Shown here: in pieces, positions 33,857-43,461 of the stretch
Numbering within the stretch: the stretch's first letter is position 1
Layout of the letters: each line of letters begins with the position of its first letter
DNA from: Bacteroidales bacterium
GTDB taxonomy: Bacteria > Bacteroidota > Bacteroidia > Bacteroidales > UBA932
Direction of reading: 5' to 3'
DNA length: 64,000 nucleotides
Assembly: GCA_015060395.1 (NCBI GenBank)
Contig: SUYP01000006.1
Coordinates: 1 to 64,000, forward strand
Made by a program: the position numbers and the translations under genes
The notes under the pieces: model-generated
Databases searched by the model: none
The model's input: only the letters and a program-made list of their open reading frames with translations
Told to the model about the DNA's origin: nothing

Positions 33857-34344
33857 TCGATCTCTACAAGTGCAGGCTGAGGTGGCCAGTTGTTGCATTT
33901 GAAGACTCCGCCGCCTATGAATTCCAGGAACCAAGGCCATCCGGTGTTCCTGTCGTTGTATGCTGCTGCGTGGAAACCGATCCAGCCTCCGCCGTGCTTC
34001 ATATATTTCTCGAAAAGTTCTCTTTCCGCCCTTGACTGCGGAGCTGCGTTCACGCTGATGATGGTGCTGTATTCCATCAGCTGTTCGAGGGTGTAGCCGG
34101 AGAGATCCGTCGTCACATCCACCTTGAATCCGTCTCCCACAGTCAGCTTCTTGAAGAATGCGATTGACTGATGGGCGAACTGGACGTGGGCTTCTTCGGC
34201 ATATTCCGTATAATATATCAATGCTTTGAAGCGTACGCGTGATCCGGCGTAGTTAGCCTGACGGGCAGGTTTCTGGGTCCCGCATCCGGATGTGGTCAGG
34301 ATGATAAGGGCGGCGATCGCCAGAAGTTTCAGTGTGTTTTTCAT
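33526..34344 (-). CDS. ThuA-like lipoprotein
   Basis: A 272-residue lipoprotein (lipobox LTTSGCG) of the ThuA family, which has a class I glutamine-amidotransferase-like fold. Visible segments are KALIYYTEYAEEAHVQFAHQ, GGGWIGFHAAAYND and the C-terminal VYGDDWPLVWTNRNYRMIYLNMGHG. ThuA proteins take part in trehalose or 3-keto-sugar metabolism in characterised bacteria; the reaction is uncertain. Its 3' part is duplicated at 23168-23498. It lies 11 bp after the GH9 gene, and a second ThuA-like gene lies on the other side of GH9. Confidence 0.85.
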   Translation of the reverse strand: MKNTLKLLAIAALIILTTSGCGTQKPARQANYAGSRVRFKALIYYTEYAEEAHVQFAHQSIAFFKKLTVGDGFKVDVTTDLSGYTLEQLMEYSTIISVNAAPQSRAERELFEKYMKHGGGWIGFHAAAYNDRNTGWPWFLEFIGGGVFKCNNWPPQPALVEIDNARHPVTRNLPKEFVIPPSEFYQWTPEPRSNKDIEVLVSFSRKNYPIGLKDIVYGDDWPLVWTNRNYRMIYLNMGHGDEEYIDATQQLLFINALRWIVSRDPEGNPFDK

Positions 34345-34355
34345 ATATGGTCCAG

Positions 34356-36752
34356 TTAAAATTCAGAAGTTAGTGAAAGCCATTTGCCTGCAGAAGTGGT
34401 CCAGACCTCCTTGTAGCAGGCATTGTTTACCGCCGGCCAGAACGGGATGTCGTCATTTCCGTATGAACGTATTCCGACCGGCATTTCCCCTGTTATTTCT
34501 CCGCTGGAGAAACTGCTCATTGACGGATAGTCATAGCCTTCTCCGTATATCAGCGACTGGCCGAAAGGATTCTTTCCTGTGGTCCAGTAAAGCTGTTCGG
34601 CAGCTATCTGCATCAGTTCATCGTCTTCGAAATACTTCCCGCAGATGGCAGCAGCCTTGCCGGTGGAAAGATGTATCGCGGTGTTTCCGTTGAAAATTGT
34701 CAGCCACACCGGGAATCGTCTTATATAATGCTTCTCGTCGATCTTCACCCCGTTGCGTACCTGGGCGGTGAATGTCTCCGGAGCATCTGCGGGAGCAAAG
34801 ATATGAAGGGATGAGAATCCTTCTTCATCTTCCCATTCATCATCAGTCCATACTCCGCTCGGCAGCATCCCGTATGGCTCCGTGTATTGTCTTAGGCTTT
34901 TCAGGTATTCTCCATACATTTTCATAGATTCTTCCCAGAGCTGTCTGTCTCTGTGTTCCGGCTGTGTGCGGCAGAGAATCTCCATCGCCTGCATATATAT
35001 CTGTTCACGCGACTGATGGATGTAATGTACTATCGACCTGCATTCCCGATTGCGATAGAACCATCCTCTGAGGCCGTTCCCGAGAGGCGTCTTCTCCTGA
35101 CATTCTATGGTATATCTGATATATTCGGCCGCTATTCCGGCGTATTCCTTCTTGCCTGTAAGGCTGTACAGCTGGCTGGCAGCCCAGGATATTGTGGCCA
35201 TATACTGACTCTCGGAAGTGTTGTAGCTGTGTTCGTACATAAAGAGGAATCTGTCGAAACCGTCCTTAAGGAATTTATGCATCGCGAAATCAAAGTCTTC
35301 TGCTGCAGCCTTGGCCAGCTCTTCCCTGATTCTGTTCTTACCTGGGATGTTCTTTGCTGCGAATGCCTCGTATCCTGAAAGAAGGAAATTGTCAAATGCC
35401 AGATTCTGTTTGCGGACGGTGGTTATGTCGTCAAAAGTGCCTGTGACTCCGTCGGTCCAGTGCAGGAGCCCCATACTGCTGGCCCTCCATCCGTCTCCAA
35501 ATCTGCTTTTGAGCACGAAGTCAAGCCCCCAGAGTGCCTCTTCAAGAAGTCGTTCGGCCAGGACAGGATTAGTGTCTCTGGAGTTGAGGTAGGCCTCCAT
35601 AAGGTTGTAGGTCACATCTCCCGTCTGCAGGGTCTGTTGGGACAGGTCTCCTGCATCGTGCCATCCTCCTCCGTATGATATGCTGTCTCCTTTGTGGACT
35701 GCAAACATATCTTTATGGCATTCGTCGTGGATGCCGGGAACTGCATATCCGCATCTCTGGCAGAAGACGAAATTCAGCACTCTCCATTTAGAATCTTCCC
35801 ACACCTTGTCCGAGATCCTGAATGGCCTTGATGTCAGGCCCGCGGCCTTTATCACATATTCGCCAGGGACATTAAGGACAGAGAAATCAATTATGCCATA
35901 TGTACCTATGCTGCTTTCTGTTCTTGCAATCCTCCCTTTGAGTCTGACGTCTCCTTCGAGGGTTTCCACTCTGAACCTCCCTCCTGCGATGCTGCCGTTG
36001 ATGATGGCGGTCTTCTGTGTTTCAGGCATATATCCCGAATGGGATATTATGATCTTGTCAGCCATAGGCTCCCAGCCAGCTTGTTTCTCAGGGACTGACA
36101 CGCTCTGCAGTCTTATATTCCTGATGATGAATCTGGCCGTATTACCGTATGACGCTCCTCCGCCCTTGATTGTGGTATGTATGCTCAGCTTATCTGCAGC
36201 TGCCCTTTCTATCTCGTCCAGATCAAGGATGCAATGATTCCATTCTTCATTCTCCAGGTTCATAAGATGGGCGGCGCTGTCGCCGATGGCAAGATTGAGG
36301 CCTGTGACGTAGGCTCCTTCGCAATCGGGATATATATCCAATGATATCCTGTTGAATCCCCTGAGATCACGCCCGTGCAGGTCGCATACCACCCTAGCTA
36401 CGCCGTATGTGGCATAATCAGGGTCCTCTGGCGGACCTGCCGCTCTGTTGCCCGGATGTACCGGATGTTCCAGAATGAGGTCGCTGCCGTCAATGGAGTC
36501 GCGAAATGACAGGCTGCCGGTTCCTTCGAAGTGCCAGTCGCTGTGCTTTGCTCCGAGCGGTTCATCAAGTACGATATCTTTTGCGGAGGATCTGGTTTCA
36601 AACGAATTTTCCCGGCATACCGGAAGCGGAGAATGGATGAATCCGCTCCCGATAATTTGTTGTTGCAGTCCAGGACTTTCCGTCACATAGACCTGTGCGG
36701 ATAAGGCTGTGGCACATAATGAGGCCGCCAATATGGAAGCGATACGTTTCAT
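34356..36752 (-). CDS. GH9-family glycoside hydrolase with N-terminal Ig-like and binding domains
   Basis: A 798-residue secreted enzyme with a signal peptide (ending ALSAQ). An N-terminal carbohydrate-binding-like region of ~220 residues (SLSFRDSIDGSDLILEHP) comes first, then a CelD-type Ig domain (MPETQKTAIINGS, YVIKAAGLTSRPFRIS) and the (alpha/alpha)6 GH9 domain with the catalytic Asp motif GGWHDAGD. The C-terminal acid residue is probably the Glu in CYKEVWTTSAG. GH9 includes endoglucanases and exo-glucosaminidases. Neighbouring NagB-like, GH18 and acetyltransferase genes favour an amino-sugar substrate, by inference. It overlaps the upstream ThuA-like gene by 4 bp. Confidence 0.88.
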   Translation of the reverse strand: MKRIASILAASLCATALSAQVYVTESPGLQQQIIGSGFIHSPLPVCRENSFETRSSAKDIVLDEPLGAKHSDWHFEGTGSLSFRDSIDGSDLILEHPVHPGNRAAGPPEDPDYATYGVARVVCDLHGRDLRGFNRISLDIYPDCEGAYVTGLNLAIGDSAAHLMNLENEEWNHCILDLDEIERAAADKLSIHTTIKGGGASYGNTARFIIRNIRLQSVSVPEKQAGWEPMADKIIISHSGYMPETQKTAIINGSIAGGRFRVETLEGDVRLKGRIARTESSIGTYGIIDFSVLNVPGEYVIKAAGLTSRPFRISDKVWEDSKWRVLNFVFCQRCGYAVPGIHDECHKDMFAVHKGDSISYGGGWHDAGDLSQQTLQTGDVTYNLMEAYLNSRDTNPVLAERLLEEALWGLDFVLKSRFGDGWRASSMGLLHWTDGVTGTFDDITTVRKQNLAFDNFLLSGYEAFAAKNIPGKNRIREELAKAAAEDFDFAMHKFLKDGFDRFLFMYEHSYNTSESQYMATISWAASQLYSLTGKKEYAGIAAEYIRYTIECQEKTPLGNGLRGWFYRNRECRSIVHYIHQSREQIYMQAMEILCRTQPEHRDRQLWEESMKMYGEYLKSLRQYTEPYGMLPSGVWTDDEWEDEEGFSSLHIFAPADAPETFTAQVRNGVKIDEKHYIRRFPVWLTIFNGNTAIHLSTGKAAAICGKYFEDDELMQIAAEQLYWTTGKNPFGQSLIYGEGYDYPSMSSFSSGEITGEMPVGIRSYGNDDIPFWPAVNNACYKEVWTTSAGKWLSLTSEF

Positions 36753-37516
36753 CTGTTATTCTTAAGTACCCAATCTATGGCATTCCTGAGCATCTGTGTA
36801 AAATCAGGATTTTCCAGAAGTTTCGGGCTATGTCCCATCTGGATATAAAGGTTCCTGCCTTTCACATCTTCATTTGTCCAGACTACAGGATGGTCGCCCA
36901 TCTTTATATCGGTCTCGGTAGTATAGCTGTCCTCATCTACAGTTGCAAGAATGCGGACTCTGCCTCGAGGTGACTTGTCATAGATGTAGAACTCGTCATC
37001 AGGAATGACGGTGGTACGGCTGACTCCTTTCATTACAGGGTGCTTGTCATCCTCCACTACCATTGTTCCGTCTGTAAGATCGGCTATATAGTTCCTGTAA
37101 GTGATTCCACCCATCAGTTCCCTGAACCATTCCCAGATAGGGTAGCCCTCACGGAATTCTCCTATGAGGGTGGCGTGATGGAATCCGATCCATCCTCCCT
37201 TGCCTTCCTCGATGTATTCCTGGAATGCCTGCTGCCCTTCTTCCGTCCATCCGAAAGGAGGATAGTCGAGCTGGATGATGACATCGAACTTCTCCAGAAA
37301 ATCCTTTGTGATCGGAGCTGCAGTATTGATCTCAGTTATGGCATAGCCGTTTTCTGCTGCTTCATCTGCCAGCCACTCCAGGGCGGCGTCAGTGAAAGGA
37401 CCGTGCTGTCCGCCTCTTTCCGTCAGTACGAGAATATCGTCCTGCCTTGGTGAGCAGGAAGTTACGGCTATGATGACTGTCGTAAAAAACCAAGATAGAA
37501 ACAATCTGTTGTTCAT
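36749..37516 (-). CDS. Second ThuA-like lipoprotein
   Basis: A 255-residue lipoprotein (lipobox VIAVTSCSP) of the ThuA family (DVIIQLDYPPFGWTEEGQQAF, GGWIGFHHATLIGE, HPVVWTNEDVKGRNLYIQMGHSP). It shares the GGWIGFH core with the ThuA-like protein at 33526-34344 but is clearly diverged. It overlaps the GH9 start by 4 bp, so the two are coupled. It probably works on the product of the GH9 enzyme or in the same oxidised-sugar route. Confidence 0.85.
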   Translation of the reverse strand: MNNRLFLSWFFTTVIIAVTSCSPRQDDILVLTERGGQHGPFTDAALEWLADEAAENGYAITEINTAAPITKDFLEKFDVIIQLDYPPFGWTEEGQQAFQEYIEEGKGGWIGFHHATLIGEFREGYPIWEWFRELMGGITYRNYIADLTDGTMVVEDDKHPVMKGVSRTTVIPDDEFYIYDKSPRGRVRILATVDEDSYTTETDIKMGDHPVVWTNEDVKGRNLYIQMGHSPKLLENPDFTQMLRNAIDWVLKNNR

Positions 37517-37539
37517 AGTATAGGATCAGGTTTTTGTGT

Positions 37540-38265
37540 CTATAGCTTGCTTGCTGCAGCTTTGTCGAGGAGGTATTCGCAGTCGGGGTGAAGACGCAGT
37601 ATGCTTGCAGGATGCTCTTCCGTGAGAGGACCTTCGATCATCTTCCTTACAGACTCGGCTTTGCCGTTTCCCTTTGCGACCAGGATAATCTTCTTCGCCT
37701 GCATAATATCCTTGAGTCCCAGGGTGACTCCTCCAAGCCAGACTTCGGGCGGGGTCTTTGTCTCTCGTCTTATCCTTTCCTCAAGTTCTGCATTCATTTC
37801 CGTTACCCGGGCGGTTGAACCGAAGGATGTGCCCGGCTGGTTGAATCCGAGATGCCCGTTTTCGCCGAGTCCGAGTATAAGGAGATCGATTCCTCCTCTT
37901 CTTTCCAGCTCCTTCATAAAGCAGGTGCATTCCTTTTCGAAGTCATCGGAAATGGTCGGCAGCATAATGAAGTTCTCATCCTTGATTTCAAGGCCTTCCG
38001 CGATTTCATTGCGGAGCATCGTATAGCACGCTCCTGAGTAATCCTTTGGAACATTTACCACTTCGTCAACGCCGGTAATTGTCACTTCCGATGTATCGAA
38101 AGCGGAATCGCGGTATATCTCCACGATCCTTCTGTGCATATTTCCTGTAGTCCTTCCTGTGGAAAGGCAGATTACGGAGTCCTTCTTCGAAACGATCTGA
38201 CCGATGATCCTTCTGGCGGCAGCCTCATCGAAAGACTGTTCGTCAGGGGTGATGGTGATATTCAT
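37540..38265 (-). CDS. Glucosamine-6-phosphate deaminase-like protein
   Basis: A 241-residue NagB/SugarP_isomerase family protein: LSTGRTTGNMHRRI (phosphate loop), TITGVDEVVNVPKDYSGACY, and LGLGENGHLGFNQPG (active site). True NagB turns glucosamine-6-phosphate into fructose-6-phosphate and ammonia. The sequence departs from the usual LDEY motif (here VDEV), so a related sugar-phosphate substrate is possible. It precedes the ThuA-GH9-ThuA genes on the same strand, 23 bp apart, and fits amino-sugar use. Confidence 0.8.
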   Translation of the reverse strand: MNITITPDEQSFDEAAARRIIGQIVSKKDSVICLSTGRTTGNMHRRIVEIYRDSAFDTSEVTITGVDEVVNVPKDYSGACYTMLRNEIAEGLEIKDENFIMLPTISDDFEKECTCFMKELERRGGIDLLILGLGENGHLGFNQPGTSFGSTARVTEMNAELEERIRRETKTPPEVWLGGVTLGLKDIMQAKKIILVAKGNGKAESVRKMIEGPLTEEHPASILRLHPDCEYLLDKAAASKL

Positions 38266-38277
38266 AAGCCTGTATCC

Positions 38278-38751
38278 CTATAGGAATACTATGATCTTCC
38301 AAAGGATGATGCAGGCCACAATGGTCTTGAGACCGGTGCCTGTGATGAAGCCGAGGAATGAGCCTATGGCCGCCTTCAGAGCCTGAAGGGCACCCTGTCT
38401 GGTGTAATATAGCTCGAAGAGGAATGCTCCGAGGAAGGAACCGAGGATCATTCCTATAGGAGTAAGGATTATGCCTGCGATAAGTCCTACAAGGGCACCT
38501 CTTTCGGCATATTTGCTGCCGCCGGTCACTTTTGTGAACCACATAGGAACTACATAGTCTATCACAGATACGATTGCCACCACGATTCCCCATATAATGA
38601 GTGTCTTGAGTGGCATTTCTTCAGGTCCCCAGATATAGAGGATCAGAAGACCGATCCAGCTGACCGGTGTGCCGGGAAGTCCAGGAAGGATGCTGCCGGC
38701 AATGCCTATGATTCCGGCAAGAATCGCCAATATTGAAATAAGTATATCCAT
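38278..38751 (-). CDS. DUF456 membrane protein
   Basis: A 157-residue protein with four hydrophobic helices and the Gly-rich DUF456 pattern (GIAGSILPGLPGTPVSWIGLL, GLIAGIILTPIGMILGSFLGAF). Its role is unknown in all bacteria I know. It lies between aminopeptidase P and the NagB-like gene, with gaps of 8 and 12 bp, so it is part of that transcription unit. Confidence 0.85.
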   Translation of the reverse strand: MDILISILAILAGIIGIAGSILPGLPGTPVSWIGLLILYIWGPEEMPLKTLIIWGIVVAIVSVIDYVVPMWFTKVTGGSKYAERGALVGLIAGIILTPIGMILGSFLGAFLFELYYTRQGALQALKAAIGSFLGFITGTGLKTIVACIILWKIIVFL

Positions 38752-38759
38752 AATTTCAA

Positions 38760-40196
38760 CTATTCGTTTGCCATAATATCTTCTATATCAGATGATCTGA
38801 TAGGGAGGCGGTGAGGGCCTAGTCGGCGTGCTCCGTCGGCTGTCACCAGAACATCGTCCTCAAGACGGATGCCTCCGAAGTCATAATATCCTGCCAGCTT
38901 CTCATAGTTCACGAAGCCTTTGTCGGTGCCTTCCCTCTTCCACTGCTCGATGAGTGCAGGTATGAAATATATGCCCGGTTCGTCACTGATCACGTGTCCC
39001 GGCTTGAGGTCACGGGCCATACGCAGATTGCCCATTCCCAGAAGAGGGGAGCGCTGACGCTCGTCTCCGTAGCCGACATAGTTCTCGCCGAGATCCTCCA
39101 TATCGTGTACGTCAAGTCCCATATTGTGTCCCAGGCCGTGCGGCATAAAGAGGCCGGAAATACCGCAGGCAACCATCTCATCCACATCTCCACGCACGAA
39201 ATCCAAAGCCTTCAGCTGCTCGAGCATATATCTTACCGTCGCACAGTGAACATCCCAATATGATGTACCAGGCTTGGTGAGGCTGAATGCCAGCTCGTTG
39301 GCTTGCTCTACGATGTCATAGATCTCGCGCTGTTTTGTCGTGAACTTTCCGCTGCAAGGATATGTACGTGTGAAGTCGGAAGCATAGTGGGTGTTGCTCT
39401 CGGCACCGGCATCTACTACCAGCAGACGGCCTGGAGTGATGATCTGGTGATGGCTGTGGTTGTGCAGGGTCTCTCCGTTCTGAGAAAGGATCGTAGTGAA
39501 CGATACGCCCCATCCCTTGGAGAGGGTCACGCCTTCCATTCTTCCGACGATATCCTGCTCAAGAGTTCCCGGCTTGCAGCCGCGACGTGCCTCTGTGTGC
39601 ATCCAATAGCCTATCTCGCAGGCCTTGTCGATTTCCTCGATCTCGCACTGCTCCTTGATCAGACGCATTGCAACGACTGATTTCACAAGTTCCTCTGAAG
39701 CACCGCCGGCAGCGACCGGAGCCACCTTGCGCACAGCCGCATTCGCTTTGCCTGTCAGCTCTGCAAGCTTCATCTGGTTGTAATATCTTGCAGGAGGCAG
39801 GAAATGTACCGGCCTGCCTGCATAAACGGCTGCAGTGACAGCCTTGTCGAACTCCGCCAGAGGCTGGGTCTTCGCGCATCCTATGGCCTCTCCCTTAGAT
39901 GCCACTGACGGCTGAGGCCCCATCCATATTATGTCATCGATATCCACATCATTTCCATAAAGGCACTCATCTCCGCTGTCAAGGTCAAGTACTGCTGCAA
40001 ACCAAGGCTCGTCGATGCCCCAGTAATAGATGAAACTGCTGTCCTGACGGAACTTGTAGTCATTGCCGCGGTAGTTGGTGGGAGCATCGACATTGCCGAG
40101 GAATATTGCAATGCCCCTGTTCCCCTCTGCGGTTCTGGACGCCATCTGCTCCAGCAGAACGCGACGTCGGTTTATGTAAACATTCGCTTCAAACAT
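38760..40196 (-). CDS. pepP: Xaa-Pro aminopeptidase (M24B, aminopeptidase P)
   Basis: A 478-residue cytoplasmic metallopeptidase that removes an N-terminal residue before proline. The N-terminal AMP_N domain (GIAIFLGNVDAPTNYRGNDYKFRQDSSFIYYWGI) precedes the pita-bread fold with metal ligands in VVDAGAESNTHYASDFTRTYP, MPHGLGHNMGLDVHD, DEPGIYF and RLEDDVLVT. The ATG at 40196 (MFEANVYINRRRVLL) is chosen; an upstream TTG adds eight residues. Confidence 0.93.
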   Translation of the reverse strand: MFEANVYINRRRVLLEQMASRTAEGNRGIAIFLGNVDAPTNYRGNDYKFRQDSSFIYYWGIDEPWFAAVLDLDSGDECLYGNDVDIDDIIWMGPQPSVASKGEAIGCAKTQPLAEFDKAVTAAVYAGRPVHFLPPARYYNQMKLAELTGKANAAVRKVAPVAAGGASEELVKSVVAMRLIKEQCEIEEIDKACEIGYWMHTEARRGCKPGTLEQDIVGRMEGVTLSKGWGVSFTTILSQNGETLHNHSHHQIITPGRLLVVDAGAESNTHYASDFTRTYPCSGKFTTKQREIYDIVEQANELAFSLTKPGTSYWDVHCATVRYMLEQLKALDFVRGDVDEMVACGISGLFMPHGLGHNMGLDVHDMEDLGENYVGYGDERQRSPLLGMGNLRMARDLKPGHVISDEPGIYFIPALIEQWKREGTDKGFVNYEKLAGYYDFGGIRLEDDVLVTADGARRLGPHRLPIRSSDIEDIMANE

Positions 40197-40336
40197 AATT
40201 TTCGTCTTTAGTACAGACAAAGATAAAAAATTCTATGAAGAAAAGAGAAATCGCGTATAGCCCTGGTGCCTAAGAACTATGAAATTAATTGAAAAATGCG
40301 ATATTTGTAGGACGAACAACACTAAAACACACTGAT

Positions 40337-40432
40337 ATGAGATCGAAGACAGCAGTAATAGCCCTGGTTGCATTTATGTCAATATGCATCCAGGCTGAGG
40401 CTCAGGACGACTGGGCGAATATCGGAAGGATA
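40337..40432 (+). pseudogene. 5' remnant of a secreted protein gene
   Basis: The frame gives a good signal peptide (MRSKTAVIALVAFMSICIQ) and then AEAQDDWANIGR. The mature start resembles secreted SGNH-type hydrolases. It then runs into the antisense of the DUF4434 gene at 40433 and has no further homology. A deletion has probably removed the rest. Confidence 0.5.
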
Positions 40433-41878
40433 TTACCTCACTTCCATATATGCCTCATATTCAGCTGTAAATGCCAGCTTTATATGCTTTGCATCGATGT
40501 CGAAGACCATCAGGTCCACAAAGGCATCGTGGTTTGTATTGACCCACGCAGGAGTGTCCTTGATGCAGTCCAGCGTCCATTTTTCTCCATCTTCTGAAGT
40601 GAACAGGAATAGCTTCGATGGAGGAACTATGCCGTCCTTCCGCGAGTTGAGCATACGTACAGCAAGCTCAGGACCTTTGTTCTCAAGTATCACCTCGTGA
40701 GTGCCGGGGGTATATCGTGTCCATCGTGGATCCGAAATATCCTCGGTCGCTGCCGGGCCGCGTTTGCCAAGGAAGAATTCTTCTGCAAGCTTCCATTCCC
40801 TGCCGCCTCCGAGCCAGCTCATATAGTCTTCATAGAAATCGGCAGACCAATGAGGCTGTCCAAGCTGGTATGGGGATGACGGGTCTTCGACGAGTCCGCA
40901 GAATACGAATGAGATGATCTTTTCAGCTCCACCGGCTGTGGCTGCAGCCTGCTGCGAGAGGAAACGGCTGAACGGAGCCGGAACCAGAGCGGAAGAACGG
41001 TCGTTGGTGCCTTTCTCCCAGGCAAATGATTCGCAGTTAGCCCACATCTGGATACCGGTCTTGTCGTGGATGGCGCGGAGTTTCTTCCAGTTCTCGCGAA
41101 GACGTGTCAGAGGATATCTCTCACGGACACATCCGACCTCGTCCTGGTATGCTATTATATCCACTATCAGACGTGAAAGCTGCTGTTCATAACGTGGATC
41201 GTCAAAGTCCGAATTGAATATTCCGTATGGGGATATGAGGATCTTTGCAGATGGGGTAAGTTCTCTTGCGCGTGCGGTAAGGGCATTGACCGCCTCGACT
41301 GCATAATCAGTCAGAACCGGTCCCAGACAGTCCTCCACAGGCAGATACCATCCATAGAATGCAGGATGCTCTCCATATATTCCGGCCAGCTCCTCCATCA
41401 TCTCGATCTGACGTCCCTTGATCTTAGGGTCACGCAGATTGTCATCCTGGTCCTTGGCCCAACCGGTACTCATAAACACCTTCATACCGTGTTCGGCAGC
41501 CGCTTCCATAATGGCATCCACAGGGCTCTGGCGCCACTGAGGATAATGCCATTCCATCAGCTTGGACGGGTAATATGCCTTCTGCTCATTGGCTACTGAC
41601 ATAAAGACGAGGTACTCCATACCCATCTTCTTCATCTCGGCTATCTTGGTCGCCCACATCTGTGGGTCCGTATTGTCGATGTGAGGAGGGTTGGTGTATT
41701 TGTTCCTGACATCCTGATAAGGAAGGTTTACGAATGTGCCTGTGACAGGCAGGATCTCGCTTGCCTCTGTCACGGAAACCGTATCTGTTTCCTGATTGCC
41801 TGATGTCTGTCCCGATTCTTTGCAGGCGCATATCATCAATGCTGCCGCCAATGAAAGTGTAAATGTTCTGATGTGCAT
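40433..41878 (-). CDS. DUF4434-type lipoprotein (glycosidase-like TIM barrel)
   Basis: A 481-residue lipoprotein (lipobox MICACKE). The central TIM-barrel-like domain reads TGTFVNLPYQDVRN, MKKMGMEYLVFMSVANEQKAYYPSKL, GMKVFMSTGW, HPAFYGWYLPVEDCLG and KILISPYGIF, as in DUF4434. A C-terminal beta domain follows (RWTRYTPGTHEVILENKGPELAVRML). No activity is proven for the family. The conserved Glu in YLPVEDC is a candidate acid. It lies downstream of two surface lipoprotein genes on the same strand. Confidence 0.75.
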   Translation of the reverse strand: MHIRTFTLSLAAALMICACKESGQTSGNQETDTVSVTEASEILPVTGTFVNLPYQDVRNKYTNPPHIDNTDPQMWATKIAEMKKMGMEYLVFMSVANEQKAYYPSKLMEWHYPQWRQSPVDAIMEAAAEHGMKVFMSTGWAKDQDDNLRDPKIKGRQIEMMEELAGIYGEHPAFYGWYLPVEDCLGPVLTDYAVEAVNALTARARELTPSAKILISPYGIFNSDFDDPRYEQQLSRLIVDIIAYQDEVGCVRERYPLTRLRENWKKLRAIHDKTGIQMWANCESFAWEKGTNDRSSALVPAPFSRFLSQQAAATAGGAEKIISFVFCGLVEDPSSPYQLGQPHWSADFYEDYMSWLGGGREWKLAEEFFLGKRGPAATEDISDPRWTRYTPGTHEVILENKGPELAVRMLNSRKDGIVPPSKLFLFTSEDGEKWTLDCIKDTPAWVNTNHDAFVDLMVFDIDAKHIKLAFTAEYEAYMEVR

Positions 41879-41889
41879 AATCTGGCTTT

Positions 41890-43455
41890 TTAGAATTCTG
41901 ATGCAGGGGATGCTCCGCTTCTGGCAAGTGCAGGTATGTCAACCTTGACAAGTTCACCTGCGTTTTCATTCTCGTCGAATGCCAGCATATAGATCCGGTA
42001 TTCACAGTCCCATTCGAGCTGAATGTCCACCTTGCTTTCTATATGGAAATTATATTCTCCGAGGAGTTCGTCGTCAAGCAGGAGTCCGCGTATGTCTTCG
42101 TCAGTCGCACCTTCCTCCTCGAGTACGGATATAGGATAGACAGTATAGATGGCATCCGCAGCGGAACCTCCGAGGGTAAACTTTACCGGGAGCACAGCCC
42201 ATCCTGCAAAGTCTCTGTAAAGGTCGTCATTGAGGGCGGCAAGCTCATCTCCGTCATAATATTCTTTGAATGAAGCAGATACCGTAGCGTCAGTGGCACT
42301 CTCGGAAGGGGCGGTGAAGCTGTCTATGGCAACGGCAGATGCATACTCTCCCTTCTTGTTGACGCAAACTGCGCAGGCATAATGCCTGAGGCCTGGCGTA
42401 AGGGAGAAGCTGCCGGTCCTTTCTCCGCGCTGTGCGTAAAATTCAATGAACTCCGCCCTGTCATTGCAGTCTCCGACCAGAATGCTTTTCTTTATCTGCA
42501 GGTCGATAAGCTTCTTTACGCCCTCTTCGTCAGCTCCGCCGTATTTCTCAAGCATTTCCTCGTCAGCCACAATCGCCAGGTAGGAAACGCTGTTGTCTGA
42601 TGGCTTGAATGTTACATTGGCGCTTCTTGGTGTCATTGTCCCGTATTCTATGCTGAATGTCACATTCGTAGCATCATTAGGTTCAAGAGTCCGGAAAGTC
42701 TTTGTGGTGAGAGGGGTAGTAAGACCACCGTCATAACCGAACACGATGATCATATACTCTGTATCTGGCTCAAGCTTTCCGTCGAATGAATGGACCATTT
42801 CGCCGGAATTCGTATGCAAAGGGAAGAAAGGCTTGTAGTTTTTCAGGAGGAACTCCTCAAGCTCTTCCATACTCATAGATTCATATACATAGTCAGGGAA
42901 TTCAAGCCATACATAGTCGTCGTCCGTACTCGGAGTTATGAACAGCATTGCACTTGTGGCTGTCACCTGGTCGATCTCTATTTCGAACTGGTTGGCTGAA
43001 GCTGTTACCGGAGGTGTGGTCTCTACGAGATGCTCCACTTTCGAAGTGATGGCTCCGGTCTCATCTGTATGGCAGGCGAACACGATGAAGCGCTGCTCCG
43101 GCTGAAGTCCGGTCACCTCACGTTCATAGATGCCTTTCTTGAGTATCTCACTGACCGGGGTGTCCTGATTCATAAGGATTTCGGTCTCGATGAAATTTGA
43201 TACGGTAGTTTCGATTTCATAGAGCGAACCGAAAGTCGCAAGGTAATCTTCTGTTGCGACTCCAAGAAAGTAACTTTCATTCAGATCATTCGGTGTGACC
43301 TTTACCTTGCAGTGACTTGAATGCAGGTCAAGAATCTCTATGTGGAATGCCGGTTCATCCGCTTCCGGCTTTATGTCTTCCGGCTTCTTCTCTGTACAGG
43401 CTAGTCCTGCAAGTGCTGTGGCTATGATTGCCAGATAATTGAATATCTTCCTCAT
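41890..43455 (-). CDS. Lipoprotein with fibronectin-III-like repeats
   Basis: A 521-residue lipoprotein (lipobox AGLACTE) with several ~110-residue Fn3-like units. These are visible as repeated LQPEQRFIVFACHTDETG, LEPDTEYMIIVFGYDGG and LTPGLRHYACAVCVNKKG turns with the preceding strand pairs. Such proteins sit on the outer surface in Bacteroidetes; the ligand is unknown. The ATG at 43455 is used; a TTG two codons earlier is less likely. It starts 6 bp after the Omp28 gene. Confidence 0.7.
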   Translation of the reverse strand: MRKIFNYLAIIATALAGLACTEKKPEDIKPEADEPAFHIEILDLHSSHCKVKVTPNDLNESYFLGVATEDYLATFGSLYEIETTVSNFIETEILMNQDTPVSEILKKGIYEREVTGLQPEQRFIVFACHTDETGAITSKVEHLVETTPPVTASANQFEIEIDQVTATSAMLFITPSTDDDYVWLEFPDYVYESMSMEELEEFLLKNYKPFFPLHTNSGEMVHSFDGKLEPDTEYMIIVFGYDGGLTTPLTTKTFRTLEPNDATNVTFSIEYGTMTPRSANVTFKPSDNSVSYLAIVADEEMLEKYGGADEEGVKKLIDLQIKKSILVGDCNDRAEFIEFYAQRGERTGSFSLTPGLRHYACAVCVNKKGEYASAVAIDSFTAPSESATDATVSASFKEYYDGDELAALNDDLYRDFAGWAVLPVKFTLGGSAADAIYTVYPISVLEEEGATDEDIRGLLLDDELLGEYNFHIESKVDIQLEWDCEYRIYMLAFDENENAGELVKVDIPALARSGASPASEF

Positions 43456-43461
43456 TTCCAA

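Noticed and set aside
36749..37516. Second copy of the duplicated ThuA-like gene
   Set aside because: It shares the fold but is strongly diverged and is not part of the 366-bp duplication.
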